Assembly (NCBI RefSeq): GCF_020521555.1
Contig: NZ_BPWA01000001.1
Span: 1,550,001-1,614,000, forward strand
Origin: Rodentibacter sp. JRC1
Lineage (GTDB): Bacteria > Pseudomonadota > Gammaproteobacteria > Enterobacterales > Pasteurellaceae
Length of the DNA: 64,000 nt
Direction of reading: 5' to 3'
The translations under genes were made by a program, and so were the position numbers. Shown here one piece after another: positions 1-8,094 of this stretch. The number at the start of each line of letters is the position of its first letter. The stretch's first letter is position 1. The notes under the pieces were generated by a model. That model was given only the letters and a program-made list of their open reading frames with translations. It had not been told where the DNA came from and ran no database searches.

Positions 1-959
1 AGACTTTAGCCGCCGGGGCAACTGCAGCGACAGCTGCATTGAAACGCCCTGAAAAATGGAAAATATTACAAATTTTACCGGAAAAACATCGCCGTTTATT
101 TATCGCAATTTTAGCCTTGGTATTGCTATTAATCGTTTTCTTTGCGTTAAAGCCGAATTCCGACACGGTGGAATCTTTCGAACTACAAAACAGCAATGAA
201 ATTCCGGTGCAATTTCAATCTTTAGATCAATCTCAACCGGTTGAAACTACAGTATTAGACAATGTTCCGGCACAAAACGCACCGACTGCCGAGCAACAAA
301 CCCAAAGCGAATCGGCACCGGGGAAAATGGAATATATGGGCGATTCACAAAAAGATAGCGTAAAAGCCTCTGAAACCCCTGCCGCACCGGTTCAACAAGA
401 GATTAACGCTCAACCGATGCCTGTTCCACCGGCTCGTCAAGAAACGGTTAAACCTACGCCTGTGCAACAAGAAGTAAAAACGGTACCAAAAGCGGTTGAA
501 GTTTCTCGTGATAACGTTAAAGCAGTACGCCAAGAGCACAAAGAACCGAAAGTCGTTAAAAAAGCTCAAACTCCGGCGAAAGTCACAAAAGTTGAGCAGC
601 CAAAAGTAACAGTTCAAGAAACAAAGCCGACAGTGAAAAATGATCGGAAAGTTCAAATTGTGGATGCTAAACCGACAGGTACGGCAAAAGCAACAACGCC
701 GTCAGTCACTTCAACTAAAACCTTAACCGTTCCGCAAGGTGTCTCCTTAATGCAGGTTTTCCGTGATAATCAACTTAATATCTCGGATGTGAATGCGATG
801 ACTAAAGCAAGCGGCGCAGGTAATGTGTTAAGTCGTTTCAAACCGGGGGATAAAGTTCAGGTTTCGCTGAATGCGCAAGGTCGAGTGAGCGAATTGCGTT
901 TATCCAACGGTGCTAAATTCGTGCGTCAAGCTGACGGTTCGTATCAATTTAGAAAATAG
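1..959 (+). CDS. oapA: Opacity-associated protein OapA (5' end outside window)
   Basis: Cell-envelope protein linked in H. influenzae to colony opacity and epithelial adherence. The reading frame is open to the window edge (codons start at base 3), so the true start lies upstream; a TTG at 39 is the first in-frame start codon but is unlikely to be the real one. A basic stretch is followed by one hydrophobic membrane segment (about bases 93-149), then a long Pro/Lys/Glu/Gln/Val-rich linker rich in VKP/VQQ-like repeats, then a C-terminal OapA/LysM-like domain (from about base 715, TLTVPQGVSLMQVFRDNQL) expected to contact peptidoglycan. This is the layout of a single-pass envelope protein with a stiff periplasmic linker. 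A terminator hairpin follows the stop and oapB comes next, the H. influenzae order. Confidence 0.88.
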   Translation, partial: TLAAGATAATAALKRPEKWKILQILPEKHRRLFIAILALVLLLIVFFALKPNSDTVESFELQNSNEIPVQFQSLDQSQPVETTVLDNVPAQNAPTAEQQTQSESAPGKMEYMGDSQKDSVKASETPAAPVQQEINAQPMPVPPARQETVKPTPVQQEVKTVPKAVEVSRDNVKAVRQEHKEPKVVKKAQTPAKVTKVEQPKVTVQETKPTVKNDRKVQIVDAKPTGTAKATTPSVTSTKTLTVPQGVSLMQVFRDNQLNISDVNAMTKASGAGNVLSRFKPGDKVQVSLNAQGRVSELRLSNGAKFVRQADGSYQFRK

Positions 960-963
960 TTTT

Positions 964-990
964 AAGGGCGATTGTTCGCCCTTTTTGTTT
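964..990 (+). terminator. Hairpin terminator after oapA
   Basis: AAGGGCGA (964-971), a four-base loop, then TCGCCCTT (976-983) and a T-rich tail. It lies between oapA and oapB, so it may reduce rather than abolish read-through. Confidence 0.7.
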
Positions 991-1007
991 AATTTCAGCA
1001 GGTGTTT

Positions 1008-1406
1008 ATGTTAAAAAAAACATTGCTAATTTCAACCGCACTTTTTATTGGTAGTTGCGCACAAAATACGCTATTAAAAGATCCTCAACCGCAAAAAATG
1101 GTGGTGGAGAAAGTGGATAAAGCCTCACAGAAAGGTTCGGCGAGTCTGTATCTTTGTAAAGATAACAAAGAAGTTCGTGTGGTACATAGCACGCAAAAGA
1201 AGAATAAGAAAACCCTCAAACGTGTTTCGGTTACCTTTAATGAAGTGACGGAAAGATTAACCATGGTAATTTCCGAACGTGGTAATAATTATAGTAATAT
1301 TCGCTGGGCATGGCAGGAACGCGATGATTTTAGCTCGTTGAAAACCAGTGTGGGCGTAATTTTAGCCGAACAATGCGTGCTAAAAAATGCGGTATTGGGA
1401 AAATAA
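1008..1406 (+). CDS. oapB: Opacity-associated protein OapB, probable lipoprotein
   Basis: Small envelope protein paired with OapA. The ATG at 1008 is preferred over the GTG at 1002 because AGCAGG ends about six bases before it; this gives 132 residues. The N-terminus MLKKTLLISTALFIGSC is a lipoprotein signal peptide with Cys17 as the probable lipidated residue. The mature part is short and mixed-charge, with two further Cys residues (in LYLCKD and EQCVLKN) that could form a disulfide. It sits directly behind oapA, as in H. influenzae. Identification rests on position and general character as well as remembered family resemblance; its molecular role is not established. Confidence 0.72.
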   Translation: MLKKTLLISTALFIGSCAQNTLLKDPQPQKMVVEKVDKASQKGSASLYLCKDNKEVRVVHSTQKKNKKTLKRVSVTFNEVTERLTMVISERGNNYSNIRWAWQERDDFSSLKTSVGVILAEQCVLKNAVLGK

Positions 1407-1409
1407 GGC

Positions 1410-2120
1410 GTGCAAACCGAACTTCAACGTGGCTTTGTTCTTCATCGCCGCCCATATAGCGAAACCAGTTTATTGGTAGATTTATTTACCGAAGAAAGTG
1501 GTCGTTTGACCGTCCTCGCAAAAGGTGCAAGAGCAAAACGTTCCGCATGGAAATCGGTGTTACAGCCCTTTACTCCCTTATTGTTACGCTGGAGCGGTAA
1601 AAGTAGCTTGAAAATTCTTACTAAAGCCGAACCGGCCGCTATCGCTTTACCTTTACAACAAACCGCACTTTATAGCGGTTTTTATGTGAATGAACTGCTC
1701 ACCCGTGTGATTGAGCCTGAAACGGCAAATCCTCAACTTTTTCAACACTATCTCAAATGCTTAACCGGCTTGGCAACCGAATCCAACGTTGAACCCGGCT
1801 TGCGTTTATTTGAGTTTAATTTACTTCAAATATTAGGGTATGGAGTGGATTTCTTACATTGCGCAGGTTCGGGGGAGCCGGTGGAGGCGACAATGACTTA
1901 TCGTTATCGGGAAGAGAAGGGGTTTATCGCTTCATTGGTGAAAGATAATCTGACGTTTTATGGGCGTGATCTCATCGCTTTTGAAGCCCTTGATTTTTCC
2001 GATGAAGTTGTTCGTCAAGCGGCAAAGCGTTTTACTCGTATCGCATTAAAACCTTATCTCGGTGATAAACCGCTTAAAAGTCGAGAATTATTTACTCAAA
2101 ATATTTTATTTTTTAAATAA
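1410..2120 (+). CDS. recO: DNA repair protein RecO
   Basis: Recombination mediator of the RecFOR pathway: it anneals DNA and, with RecR, loads RecA onto SSB-coated single strands. It starts at GTG 1410, three bases after the oapB stop, and runs 236 residues, typical for gammaproteobacterial RecO. The N-terminal OB fold is recognisable ([20 protein letters not shown], then [17 protein letters not shown]), followed by the helical domain with [15 protein letters not shown]. The zinc-binding Cys cluster of some RecO proteins is absent, as is usual in enterics. Its stop shares one base with the rlmD start, so the two are translationally coupled. Confidence 0.95.
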   Translation: MQTELQRGFVLHRRPYSETSLLVDLFTEESGRLTVLAKGARAKRSAWKSVLQPFTPLLLRWSGKSSLKILTKAEPAAIALPLQQTALYSGFYVNELLTRVIEPETANPQLFQHYLKCLTGLATESNVEPGLRLFEFNLLQILGYGVDFLHCAGSGEPVEATMTYRYREEKGFIASLVKDNLTFYGRDLIAFEALDFSDEVVRQAAKRFTRIALKPYLGDKPLKSRELFTQNILFFK

Positions 2121-3436
2121 TGGCACTTCTTTATATTCAGCAGAAAAAAACAAAAAATCCGCAAAATATCATTGCCGAAATCCGTGAATTGGATTATCAA
2201 GGCTTAGGCGTGGCGAAAATTAATGGCAAGACTTGGTTTATCGAAAATGCGTTACCGCAAGAAAAAGTGGAAGGTATTGTCATTGAGGATAAACGTCAAT
2301 ATGGCAGGGCAGTTGCCAAAAAGTGGTTCAACAAAAGCAAAGAACGGGTTAAGCCGCCTTGTGCTTATTATGTTCACTGTGGTGGTTGTCAAGGACAGCA
2401 TATCCCGATACAAATGCAACGGGAAGCCAAACAAACCGCTTTGTTTAAACGTTTAAGCAAACTTCAAGCAGAACCGATAACATTCCTGCCGATGATCTGC
2501 GGTGAATCTTGGGGATATCGCCGCCGTGTGCGTTTGAGCTTAGGATTTAATTTGAAAACCAAATGTCTTGAAATGGGCTTTCGGAGGAAAAATACGAAGG
2601 ATCTTATTTCCGTACAATCTTGTGAAGTGATAGAACCCCGTCTCAATAATTTATTGCCGAAATTGACCGCACTTTTACAGGCCTGTTCCACTCCAAAACA
2701 ACTTGGACATATTGAATTGGTTGCAGCGGATAATGGTGTGGCAATGTTATTGCGTTATAAAGGAAATCTTACCGAAACTGACCGCACTTTACTGCTCAAT
2801 TTTGCCGAACGGGAGCATTTAATGCTCTTTTTTCAAAGTGATATAGGGATTGAACGGGTTTATGGTGAAGCACCTTATTATCAATTTGTCGATGGCATCA
2901 AGTTGCATTTTGATATTCGCGATTTTATTCAAGTTAATCGCACACTTAACGAAAAAATGGTGGAAACTGCCTTAGATTGGTTGAATTTACAACCTACGGA
3001 TCGTGTGCTGGATTTATTCTGCGGTATGGGAAATTTCACATTACCGCTCGCTAAACAGGTGAAAAGTGCGGTCGGAATTGAAGGCGTTTTTGATATGGTG
3101 CGAAAAGCGGAGCAAAATGCCAAACGAAATCGGATCAGTAATATTGAATTTTTCCAAACGGATCTTGACCAACCCTTTGTCGATCAAATTTGGGCAAAGC
3201 AATCTTTCAACAAAATTTTGCTTGATCCGCCGCGTAGTGGCGCTGCTTTTGCTTTGAATGCGTTGTGTGAATTGAAGGCGGAAAAGATTTTGTATGTTTC
3301 TTGTAATCCGGCAACCTTAGTGCGGGATGCGGAAATTTTAAGCAGTTTCGGATATCACATTGAAAAAAGTGCGGTGATCGATATGTTTCCTCATACGGGG
3401 CATTTGGAGTCAATAACGTTATTTTCTACAAAATAA
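2120..3436 (+). CDS. rlmD: 23S rRNA (uracil-1939-C5)-methyltransferase RlmD
   Basis: SAM-dependent m5U methyltransferase acting on U1939 of 23S rRNA (RumA family). The 438 residues show an N-terminal TRAM domain, a [4Fe-4S] motif with Cys81, Cys87, Cys90 and Cys168, the SAM-binding segment VLDLFCGMGNFTLPLA (residues 296-311), the LLDPPRSGA motif (367-375), and the catalytic Cys395 in YVSCNPATL. The ATG at 2120 overlaps the recO stop by one base. Two USS lie inside the gene (3064-3072 and 3367-3375). Confidence 0.96.
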   Translation: MALLYIQQKKTKNPQNIIAEIRELDYQGLGVAKINGKTWFIENALPQEKVEGIVIEDKRQYGRAVAKKWFNKSKERVKPPCAYYVHCGGCQGQHIPIQMQREAKQTALFKRLSKLQAEPITFLPMICGESWGYRRRVRLSLGFNLKTKCLEMGFRRKNTKDLISVQSCEVIEPRLNNLLPKLTALLQACSTPKQLGHIELVAADNGVAMLLRYKGNLTETDRTLLLNFAEREHLMLFFQSDIGIERVYGEAPYYQFVDGIKLHFDIRDFIQVNRTLNEKMVETALDWLNLQPTDRVLDLFCGMGNFTLPLAKQVKSAVGIEGVFDMVRKAEQNAKRNRISNIEFFQTDLDQPFVDQIWAKQSFNKILLDPPRSGAAFALNALCELKAEKILYVSCNPATLVRDAEILSSFGYHIEKSAVIDMFPHTGHLESITLFSTK

Positions 3437-3481
3437 GTCGGTTATTTTGTTACAATAAGACGGCTAAAACGGAGTGACAGA

Positions 3482-3508
3482 ATGTTGCTTTTATCTTCCA
3501 ACAACTAG
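3482..3508 (+). other. Possible leader mini-ORF before relA
   Basis: An eight-codon frame, ATG to TAG, encoding MLLLSSNN. A GGAG lies about nine bases before its ATG, and its TAG runs straight into the GGGGG of the relA ribosome-binding site, eight bases before the relA ATG. Three of eight codons are Leu (TTG, CTT, TTA). Such short frames also arise by chance, and no attenuator hairpin is evident here. Confidence 0.25.
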
Positions 3509-3516
3509 GGGGTATT

Positions 3517-5751
3517 ATGGTTGCTGTTCGTGGTTCTCATTTGTTAAATCCGCAAGATTTTGTAATTGAGCAATGGTGTGCAGGATTAAAATTGGCGGAG
3601 CAGACGGAAAAAACGCTGATTGAAGCTTGGTATTACGCACACAAACATATTAATGCCCACCCTGATGTGATGGAAAATGCAACCTTGACACTCCAATCCG
3701 GCGTGGAAATGGTGGAAATTCTGCACGAATTGAATATGGATGCGGAAAGTTTGATTACCGCCATGCTTTTCCCGATTGTGGCGAATCACTTGGTGGATTG
3801 GGAAAATCTAAAAGAGGAATTCGGCAGCAAAATCACTAAATTGCTCAAAGGGGTGGAGGAAATGGATAACATTCGCCAACTCAATGCCAGCCATTCTGCC
3901 AATGCACTACAAGTGGATAATGTGCGCCGTATGTTGCTTGCGATGGTGGATGATTTCCGTTGCGTGATCATTAAACTTGCCGAACGTATTACTTTTCTCC
4001 GCGATGCGGAAAATCGTTGTTCTTCAGAAGAAGATAAAGTTCTTGCCGCCAAAGAATGTTCCAATATTTATGCACCGCTTGCCAATCGTTTAGGGATTGG
4101 TCAGCTTAAATGGGAACTGGAAGATTACTGTTTCCGTTATTTACATCCCGAACAATACCGTGCGATTGCGAAATTGTTACGAGAACGCCGCCTTGATCGC
4201 GAACGCTATATTGCGGATTTTGTGGCGGAATTAAGCGGTTATTTACGTGAAAGTATTGATCACGTAGAAGTGTATGGTCGTCCGAAACATATTTACAGCA
4301 TTTGGCGAAAAATGCAGAAAAAGCATTTGGAGTTTAGCGGCTTATATGATGTAAGAGCGGTCAGAATTATCGTACAAAAATTACAAGATTGTTATACCGC
4401 ACTTGGCATTGTTCACACCCATTTCAAGCATCTTCCAAAAGAATTTGATGATTATGTCGCCAACCCGAAACCGAACGGTTATCAATCTATTCATACCGTT
4501 GTGTTGGGAAAAGGCGGAAAACCGATTGAAGTACAGATTCGTACCCAACAAATGCATGATGATGCCGAATTAGGTGTTGCCGCTCATTGGAAATACAAAG
4601 AAGGTAACACGGGAAGCCTTTCTGCCTATGAAGAAAAGATAGCGTGGTTGCGTAAATTATTAGCCTGGCAAGATGATATTACGGATTCCGGTGAGGTGAT
4701 GGCGGAATTACGCAGCCAAGTGTTTGATGATCGCGTCTATGTGTTTACCCCGAAAGGTGAGGTGGTGGATTTACCGACAGGCTCTACACCGCTTGATTTT
4801 GCCTATGCGATTCATAGTGAAATCGGTCATCGCTGCATTGGGGCGAAAGTAGCGGGGCGTATTGTGCCGTTTACTTATCAATTACAAATGGGTGATCAAA
4901 TTGAGATTATTACCCAAAAAAATCCAAATCCAAGCCGAGACTGGCTCAATCCGAATTTAGGTTTTACCCATACGGCAAAATCCCGAGCCAAAATTCAGGC
5001 GTGGTTTAAAAAGCAAGATCGCGATAAAAATGTACCGGCAGGTAAAGACTTGTTGGATAACGAATTAGCCCGCTTAAATCTTAGCTTAAAACAAGTTGAG
5101 CAGCATGCCCTGCCTCGCTATAACTTAAAAAATATAGAAGATCTCTATGCCGGGATTGGAAGTGGGGATATTCGTCTTAATCAGCTTATCAATTTTTTAC
5201 AAAATAAATTGATTAAAGTGACGGCGGAGGAAGCCGATCAAGAAATCTTACGCCACGTAGCAAATAAAAGTGCGAACAATGCGCAGCAAAAAGTAACAAC
5301 AAAGAACGGTTATGTGATTGTTGAAGGAGTGGGCAATTTAATGCATCATATGGCGCGTTGTTGCCAGCCGATTCCGGGTGATGCTATTGTGGGGTATATC
5401 ACGATGGGGCGGGGTATTTCCATTCATCGCAGTGATTGTGAGCAATTTTTAGACTTGCAAGCCGCCCATCCGGAACGCGTAGTAGAATCCATTTGGGGAG
5501 AAAATTATGCCAACGGTTTTCGCATTAATATCCGTGTGGTCGCAAGTGATCGCAACGGTTTGTTGCGTGATATTACAACGGTTCTGGCGAATGAAAAAAT
5601 CAGCGTATTAGGAGTAGCAAGTCGCACCGATACGAAAAAACAACTGGCAACTATTGATATGGAAATTGAACTCCATAATGTGGAAAGTTTAAGTAAAATC
5701 TTGGCGAGATTGGCGAAATTAAATGACGTAATTGAAGCCAAGCGTTTATAA
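3517..5751 (+). CDS. relA: GTP pyrophosphokinase RelA, (p)ppGpp synthetase I
   Basis: Ribosome-associated alarmone synthetase that makes pppGpp from GTP and ATP when uncharged tRNA occupies the A site. It has 744 residues, the usual RelA length. Where SpoT has an HD hydrolase motif, this protein has LITAMLFPIVANHL, so the hydrolase domain is inactive as in enteric RelA. The synthetase domain contains GRPKHIYSIWRKM, YDVRAVRIIV, NPKPNGYQSIHTVV and VQIRTQQMHDDAELG. A TGS domain follows (VYVFTPKGEVVDLPTGST), then the zinc-finger region with HHMARCCQPIPGD, and a C-terminal ACT domain. A SpoT identity is disfavoured by the missing HD and the neighbours recO/rlmD. dgkA follows after 13 bases. Confidence 0.96.
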   Translation: MVAVRGSHLLNPQDFVIEQWCAGLKLAEQTEKTLIEAWYYAHKHINAHPDVMENATLTLQSGVEMVEILHELNMDAESLITAMLFPIVANHLVDWENLKEEFGSKITKLLKGVEEMDNIRQLNASHSANALQVDNVRRMLLAMVDDFRCVIIKLAERITFLRDAENRCSSEEDKVLAAKECSNIYAPLANRLGIGQLKWELEDYCFRYLHPEQYRAIAKLLRERRLDRERYIADFVAELSGYLRESIDHVEVYGRPKHIYSIWRKMQKKHLEFSGLYDVRAVRIIVQKLQDCYTALGIVHTHFKHLPKEFDDYVANPKPNGYQSIHTVVLGKGGKPIEVQIRTQQMHDDAELGVAAHWKYKEGNTGSLSAYEEKIAWLRKLLAWQDDITDSGEVMAELRSQVFDDRVYVFTPKGEVVDLPTGSTPLDFAYAIHSEIGHRCIGAKVAGRIVPFTYQLQMGDQIEIITQKNPNPSRDWLNPNLGFTHTAKSRAKIQAWFKKQDRDKNVPAGKDLLDNELARLNLSLKQVEQHALPRYNLKNIEDLYAGIGSGDIRLNQLINFLQNKLIKVTAEEADQEILRHVANKSANNAQQKVTTKNGYVIVEGVGNLMHHMARCCQPIPGDAIVGYITMGRGISIHRSDCEQFLDLQAAHPERVVESIWGENYANGFRINIRVVASDRNGLLRDITTVLANEKISVLGVASRTDTKKQLATIDMEIELHNVESLSKILARLAKLNDVIEAKRL

Positions 5752-5764
5752 AATAGGAAACTTT

Positions 5765-6121
5765 ATGTATAAAACCACGGGACTAACCCATTTAATCAAC
5801 TCGACAAAATATTCCATACAAGGCTTAAAAAGTGCGTTCAAAAACGAAACGGCTTTTCGTCATGAATGTTTCTTAGCCTGTATTTTAATTCCATTGGCTT
5901 TTTGGCTTGGTGATACTAAACTCGAAATCGCTTTAATGATTTCTTCAGTTTTACTTGTTATGGTTGTGGAACTATTAAATAGTGCCGTTGAGGCGGTTGT
6001 CGATCGTATCGGCACTGAACGCCACGAGCTTTCGGGGCGTGCAAAAGATCAGGGTTCCGCAGCGGTTTTTGTTGCCCTTTGCATTGTCGGCATTGTATGG
6101 GGAAGCATTTTATTTTTCTAA
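5765..6121 (+). CDS. dgkA: Diacylglycerol kinase
   Basis: Inner-membrane lipid kinase that phosphorylates diacylglycerol released during membrane-derived oligosaccharide and lipid A modification, returning phosphatidate to phospholipid synthesis. With the ATG at 5765 it is 118 residues, matching the family's three-helix protein; an in-frame start at 5732 inside the end of relA is less likely. The signature VVELLNSAVEAVVDRIG followed by HELSGRAKDQGSAAV carries the catalytic and metal-binding acidic residues. Three hydrophobic helices are evident. A USS overlaps the stop codon (6121-6129). Confidence 0.95.
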   Translation: MYKTTGLTHLINSTKYSIQGLKSAFKNETAFRHECFLACILIPLAFWLGDTKLEIALMISSVLLVMVVELLNSAVEAVVDRIGTERHELSGRAKDQGSAAVFVALCIVGIVWGSILFF

Positions 6122-6181
6122 AGTGCGGTCGATTTTTAAATTAAATTCACGGTGGAAAGATTTCATTATTATGTAGAAGTT

Positions 6182-6198
6182 GCCTAACGCACCCTACC
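6182..6198. repeat. Partial copy of a GTAGGGTGC-type dispersed repeat
   Basis: The 17 bases GCCTAACGCACCCTACC closely resemble one end (63455-63472) of the larger palindromic element at 63387-63472, differing mainly by one inserted base there. It lies between dgkA and its terminator. Confidence 0.5.
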
Positions 6199-6207
6199 TA
6201 AAAATTT

Positions 6208-6238
6208 CGGCTTATGTTATTGGCATAAGCCGTTTTTT
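6208..6238. terminator. Terminator between dgkA and the DeoR-type gene
   Basis: CGGCTTATG (6208-6216) pairs with CATAAGCCG (6224-6232) and is followed by six T. It lies between the converging ends of dgkA and the DeoR-family gene; the T tail favours the plus direction. Confidence 0.75.
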
Positions 6239-6249
6239 ATTGTGAATGT

Positions 6250-7011
6250 TTATGCCGTGATGAGCTCAATATTCAGCTCTTTAATCGCATTTTGTGCGGA
6301 TTCAACGAGGTTCTTATCGCAAATGATGCGATCAAACCGTGTCAGCGGGCAAATATGGAATGTTGCGACTTTGCCGTATTTTGAAGAATCGGAGACTAAA
6401 ATGCGTTGGTTGCTTGAATCCAAAAGGGCTTTTTTCACCGGTAGTTTTGTTTCATCCGGTGTGGTTAAGCCTTTCAATGTCCACGATGAGGTAGAAACAA
6501 AGGCGATATCAATAGAAAGTTGGCGTAAAAACTGTCCGGCAAGTTCCCCAACGGAAGAATGATTCAATTTATTTACCGTTCCGCCGATATGAATTAATTC
6601 GCACTGCCCGTTTGTCATTAAAAAATGAGCGATGGAAAAATCGTTCGTTATCACTAATAAATCATCTCGTTCAATTAAGCGGTAAGCGATCTCTAGTGTT
6701 GTTGTTCCTGCATCAAGGTAAACCGTTGTATTGGTTGGAATTGATTGAACTGCTACTTCACCGATTTGCTCTTTTTGTGTGTGAAAAAGTAAGGATTTAT
6801 CTTGGTGGGTCGGCTCAAAAGAAAGGTGTTCCTGCATTGTTACGCCACCGGATACGGAAATCACTTTTCCCCTCTCTTCCAATTTTTGAATATCACGACG
6901 AATCGTCATATGAGAAACATTCAGTGAATCAACTAATTGTGCAATGCTCACAATACCTTTCTGATTAATTAAATTAAGTAGTAGTTTTTGTCGTTCTGCA
7001 GGAATCATCAT
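6250..7011 (-). CDS. DeoR/GlpR-family transcriptional regulator of the threonate operon
   Basis: A 253-residue DeoR-type repressor. The N-terminal winged helix-turn-helix reads VSIAQLVDSLNVSHMTIRRDIQKLEERG, and the C-terminal sugar-phosphate sensor domain has the usual DAGTTTLEIA motif. It is transcribed away from ltnD, with a 177-base divergent control region carrying a CRP-like site and a TCGATC-A-GATCGA palindrome, so it most likely represses the adjacent threonate/erythronate genes in response to a phosphorylated intermediate (inference). Two successive ATG codons stand behind a strong GGGGG ribosome-binding site; the first is used here. Confidence 0.85.
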   Translation of the reverse strand: MMIPAERQKLLLNLINQKGIVSIAQLVDSLNVSHMTIRRDIQKLEERGKVISVSGGVTMQEHLSFEPTHQDKSLLFHTQKEQIGEVAVQSIPTNTTVYLDAGTTTLEIAYRLIERDDLLVITNDFSIAHFLMTNGQCELIHIGGTVNKLNHSSVGELAGQFLRQLSIDIAFVSTSSWTLKGLTTPDETKLPVKKALLDSSNQRILVSDSSKYGKVATFHICPLTRFDRIICDKNLVESAQNAIKELNIELITA

Positions 7012-7106
7012 TTCCCCCTAAAAATTTATTTCAAATTATAGCTTTTTTTCTTCCCTCTATCTATTTTTCACAGCGAATAACAAAAAATAACATAAATGTT
7101 AATATT

Positions 7107-7122
7107 TGTGATCGTTATCACG
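7107..7122. promoter_or_regulatory. CRP-like site upstream of ltnD
   Basis: TGTGA-N6-TCACG matches the TGTGA-N6-TCACA core in nine of ten positions and has A/T-rich flanks. It lies about 67 bases before the ltnD ATG, in the divergent region shared with the DeoR-type gene, consistent with catabolite control. Confidence 0.6.
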
Positions 7123-7154
7123 TTTTTTTATTTTGATATATGTCAGAATGCCTG

Positions 7155-7167
7155 TCGATCAGATCGA
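7155..7167. promoter_or_regulatory. Palindrome, candidate DeoR-type operator
   Basis: TCGATC-A-GATCGA, a perfect six-base inverted repeat about one helical turn before the ltnD ribosome-binding site GGAGG. Its position downstream of the CRP-like site suits a repressor site; assigning it to the adjacent regulator is inference. Confidence 0.45.
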
Positions 7168-7188
7168 TAAACTTATTTGGAGGATGTT

Positions 7189-8094
7189 ATGACGAACAAA
7201 TCATATTCTGTCGCTGTCATCGGTTTAGGCGCAATGGGAATGGGCGCGGCACAATCTTGTGTAAAAGCGGGTTTAACCACTTATGGCGTGGATCTTAATA
7301 CCAAAGCACTTGAAAAATTAAAAGCGGATGGCGCTTATGCCGTTGGGCAAAGTGCGGTCGATTTTGCCGATAAATTAGATGCTGTCGTATTGCTTGTCGT
7401 TAATGCAGCACAGGTCAATTCAGTGCTGTTTGGTGAAAACGGCTTGGCGGAAAAGTTAAATAAAGGCACTGCCGTCATGGTTTCTTCTACCATTTCAGCA
7501 CAGGATGCAAAAGAAATTTCACAGAAATTAACAGATTTAGATTTGCTTATGTTAGATGCGCCGGTATCCGGTGGGGCGGCAAAAGCAGCTCTTGGTGAAA
7601 TGACGGTAATGGCATCAGGCCCTATCCGAGCATTTGAAAAATTACAACCTGTCTTAAATGCCGTTGCCGGTAAGATTTACAACATTGGTGAAGAAATTGG
7701 TTTAGGCGCAACGGTAAAAATTATTCATCAATTACTTGCGGGCGTGCATATTGCAGCCGGTGCAGAGGCGATGGCACTCGCGGCGAAAGCAGGTATTCCG
7801 CTTGATTTAATGTATGACGTGGTGACAAACGCCGCCGGCAATTCTTGGATGTTTGAAAATCGTATGAAACACGTGGTGGAGGGGGATTACTCGCCTCTCT
7901 CAATGGTAGATATTTTTGTGAAAGATTTAGGACTTGTGAATGATACGGCGAAATCTTTGCATTTTCCTCTTCATCTTGCCAGTACCGCCTATTCTATGTT
8001 CACTGAGGCGAGCAATGCAGGTTATGGCAAAGAAGATGACAGTGCGGTGATTAAAATTTTCAGCGGTATCGAATTGCCGAAAAAAGGAGCGTAA
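7189..8094 (+). CDS. ltnD: L-threonate dehydrogenase
   Basis: NAD-dependent beta-hydroxyacid dehydrogenase that oxidises L-threonate to 2-oxo-tetronate (2-dehydro-L-erythronate). The ATG at 7189 follows a GGAGG and gives 301 residues, the family length. The Rossmann motif is IGLGAMGMGAA (11-21), the substrate loop DAPVSGGAAKAALGEM (123-138), and the catalytic lysine Lys177 lies in GLGATVKIIHQLL. The assignment to threonate rather than tartronate semialdehyde depends on the operon partners otnK, otnC and otnI. A separate denD-type D-erythronate dehydrogenase is not present in this cluster. The stop overlaps the otnK start. Confidence 0.88.
   Translation: MTNKSYSVAVIGLGAMGMGAAQSCVKAGLTTYGVDLNTKALEKLKADGAYAVGQSAVDFADKLDAVVLLVVNAAQVNSVLFGENGLAEKLNKGTAVMVSSTISAQDAKEISQKLTDLDLLMLDAPVSGGAAKAALGEMTVMASGPIRAFEKLQPVLNAVAGKIYNIGEEIGLGATVKIIHQLLAGVHIAAGAEAMALAAKAGIPLDLMYDVVTNAAGNSWMFENRMKHVVEGDYSPLSMVDIFVKDLGLVNDTAKSLHFPLHLASTAYSMFTEASNAGYGKEDDSAVIKIFSGIELPKKGA

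Noticed and set aside
6242..6968. Two open frames of 106 and 118 codons opposite the DeoR-type gene
   Set aside because: Antisense shadows without ribosome-binding sites; the DeoR protein is a full family match.
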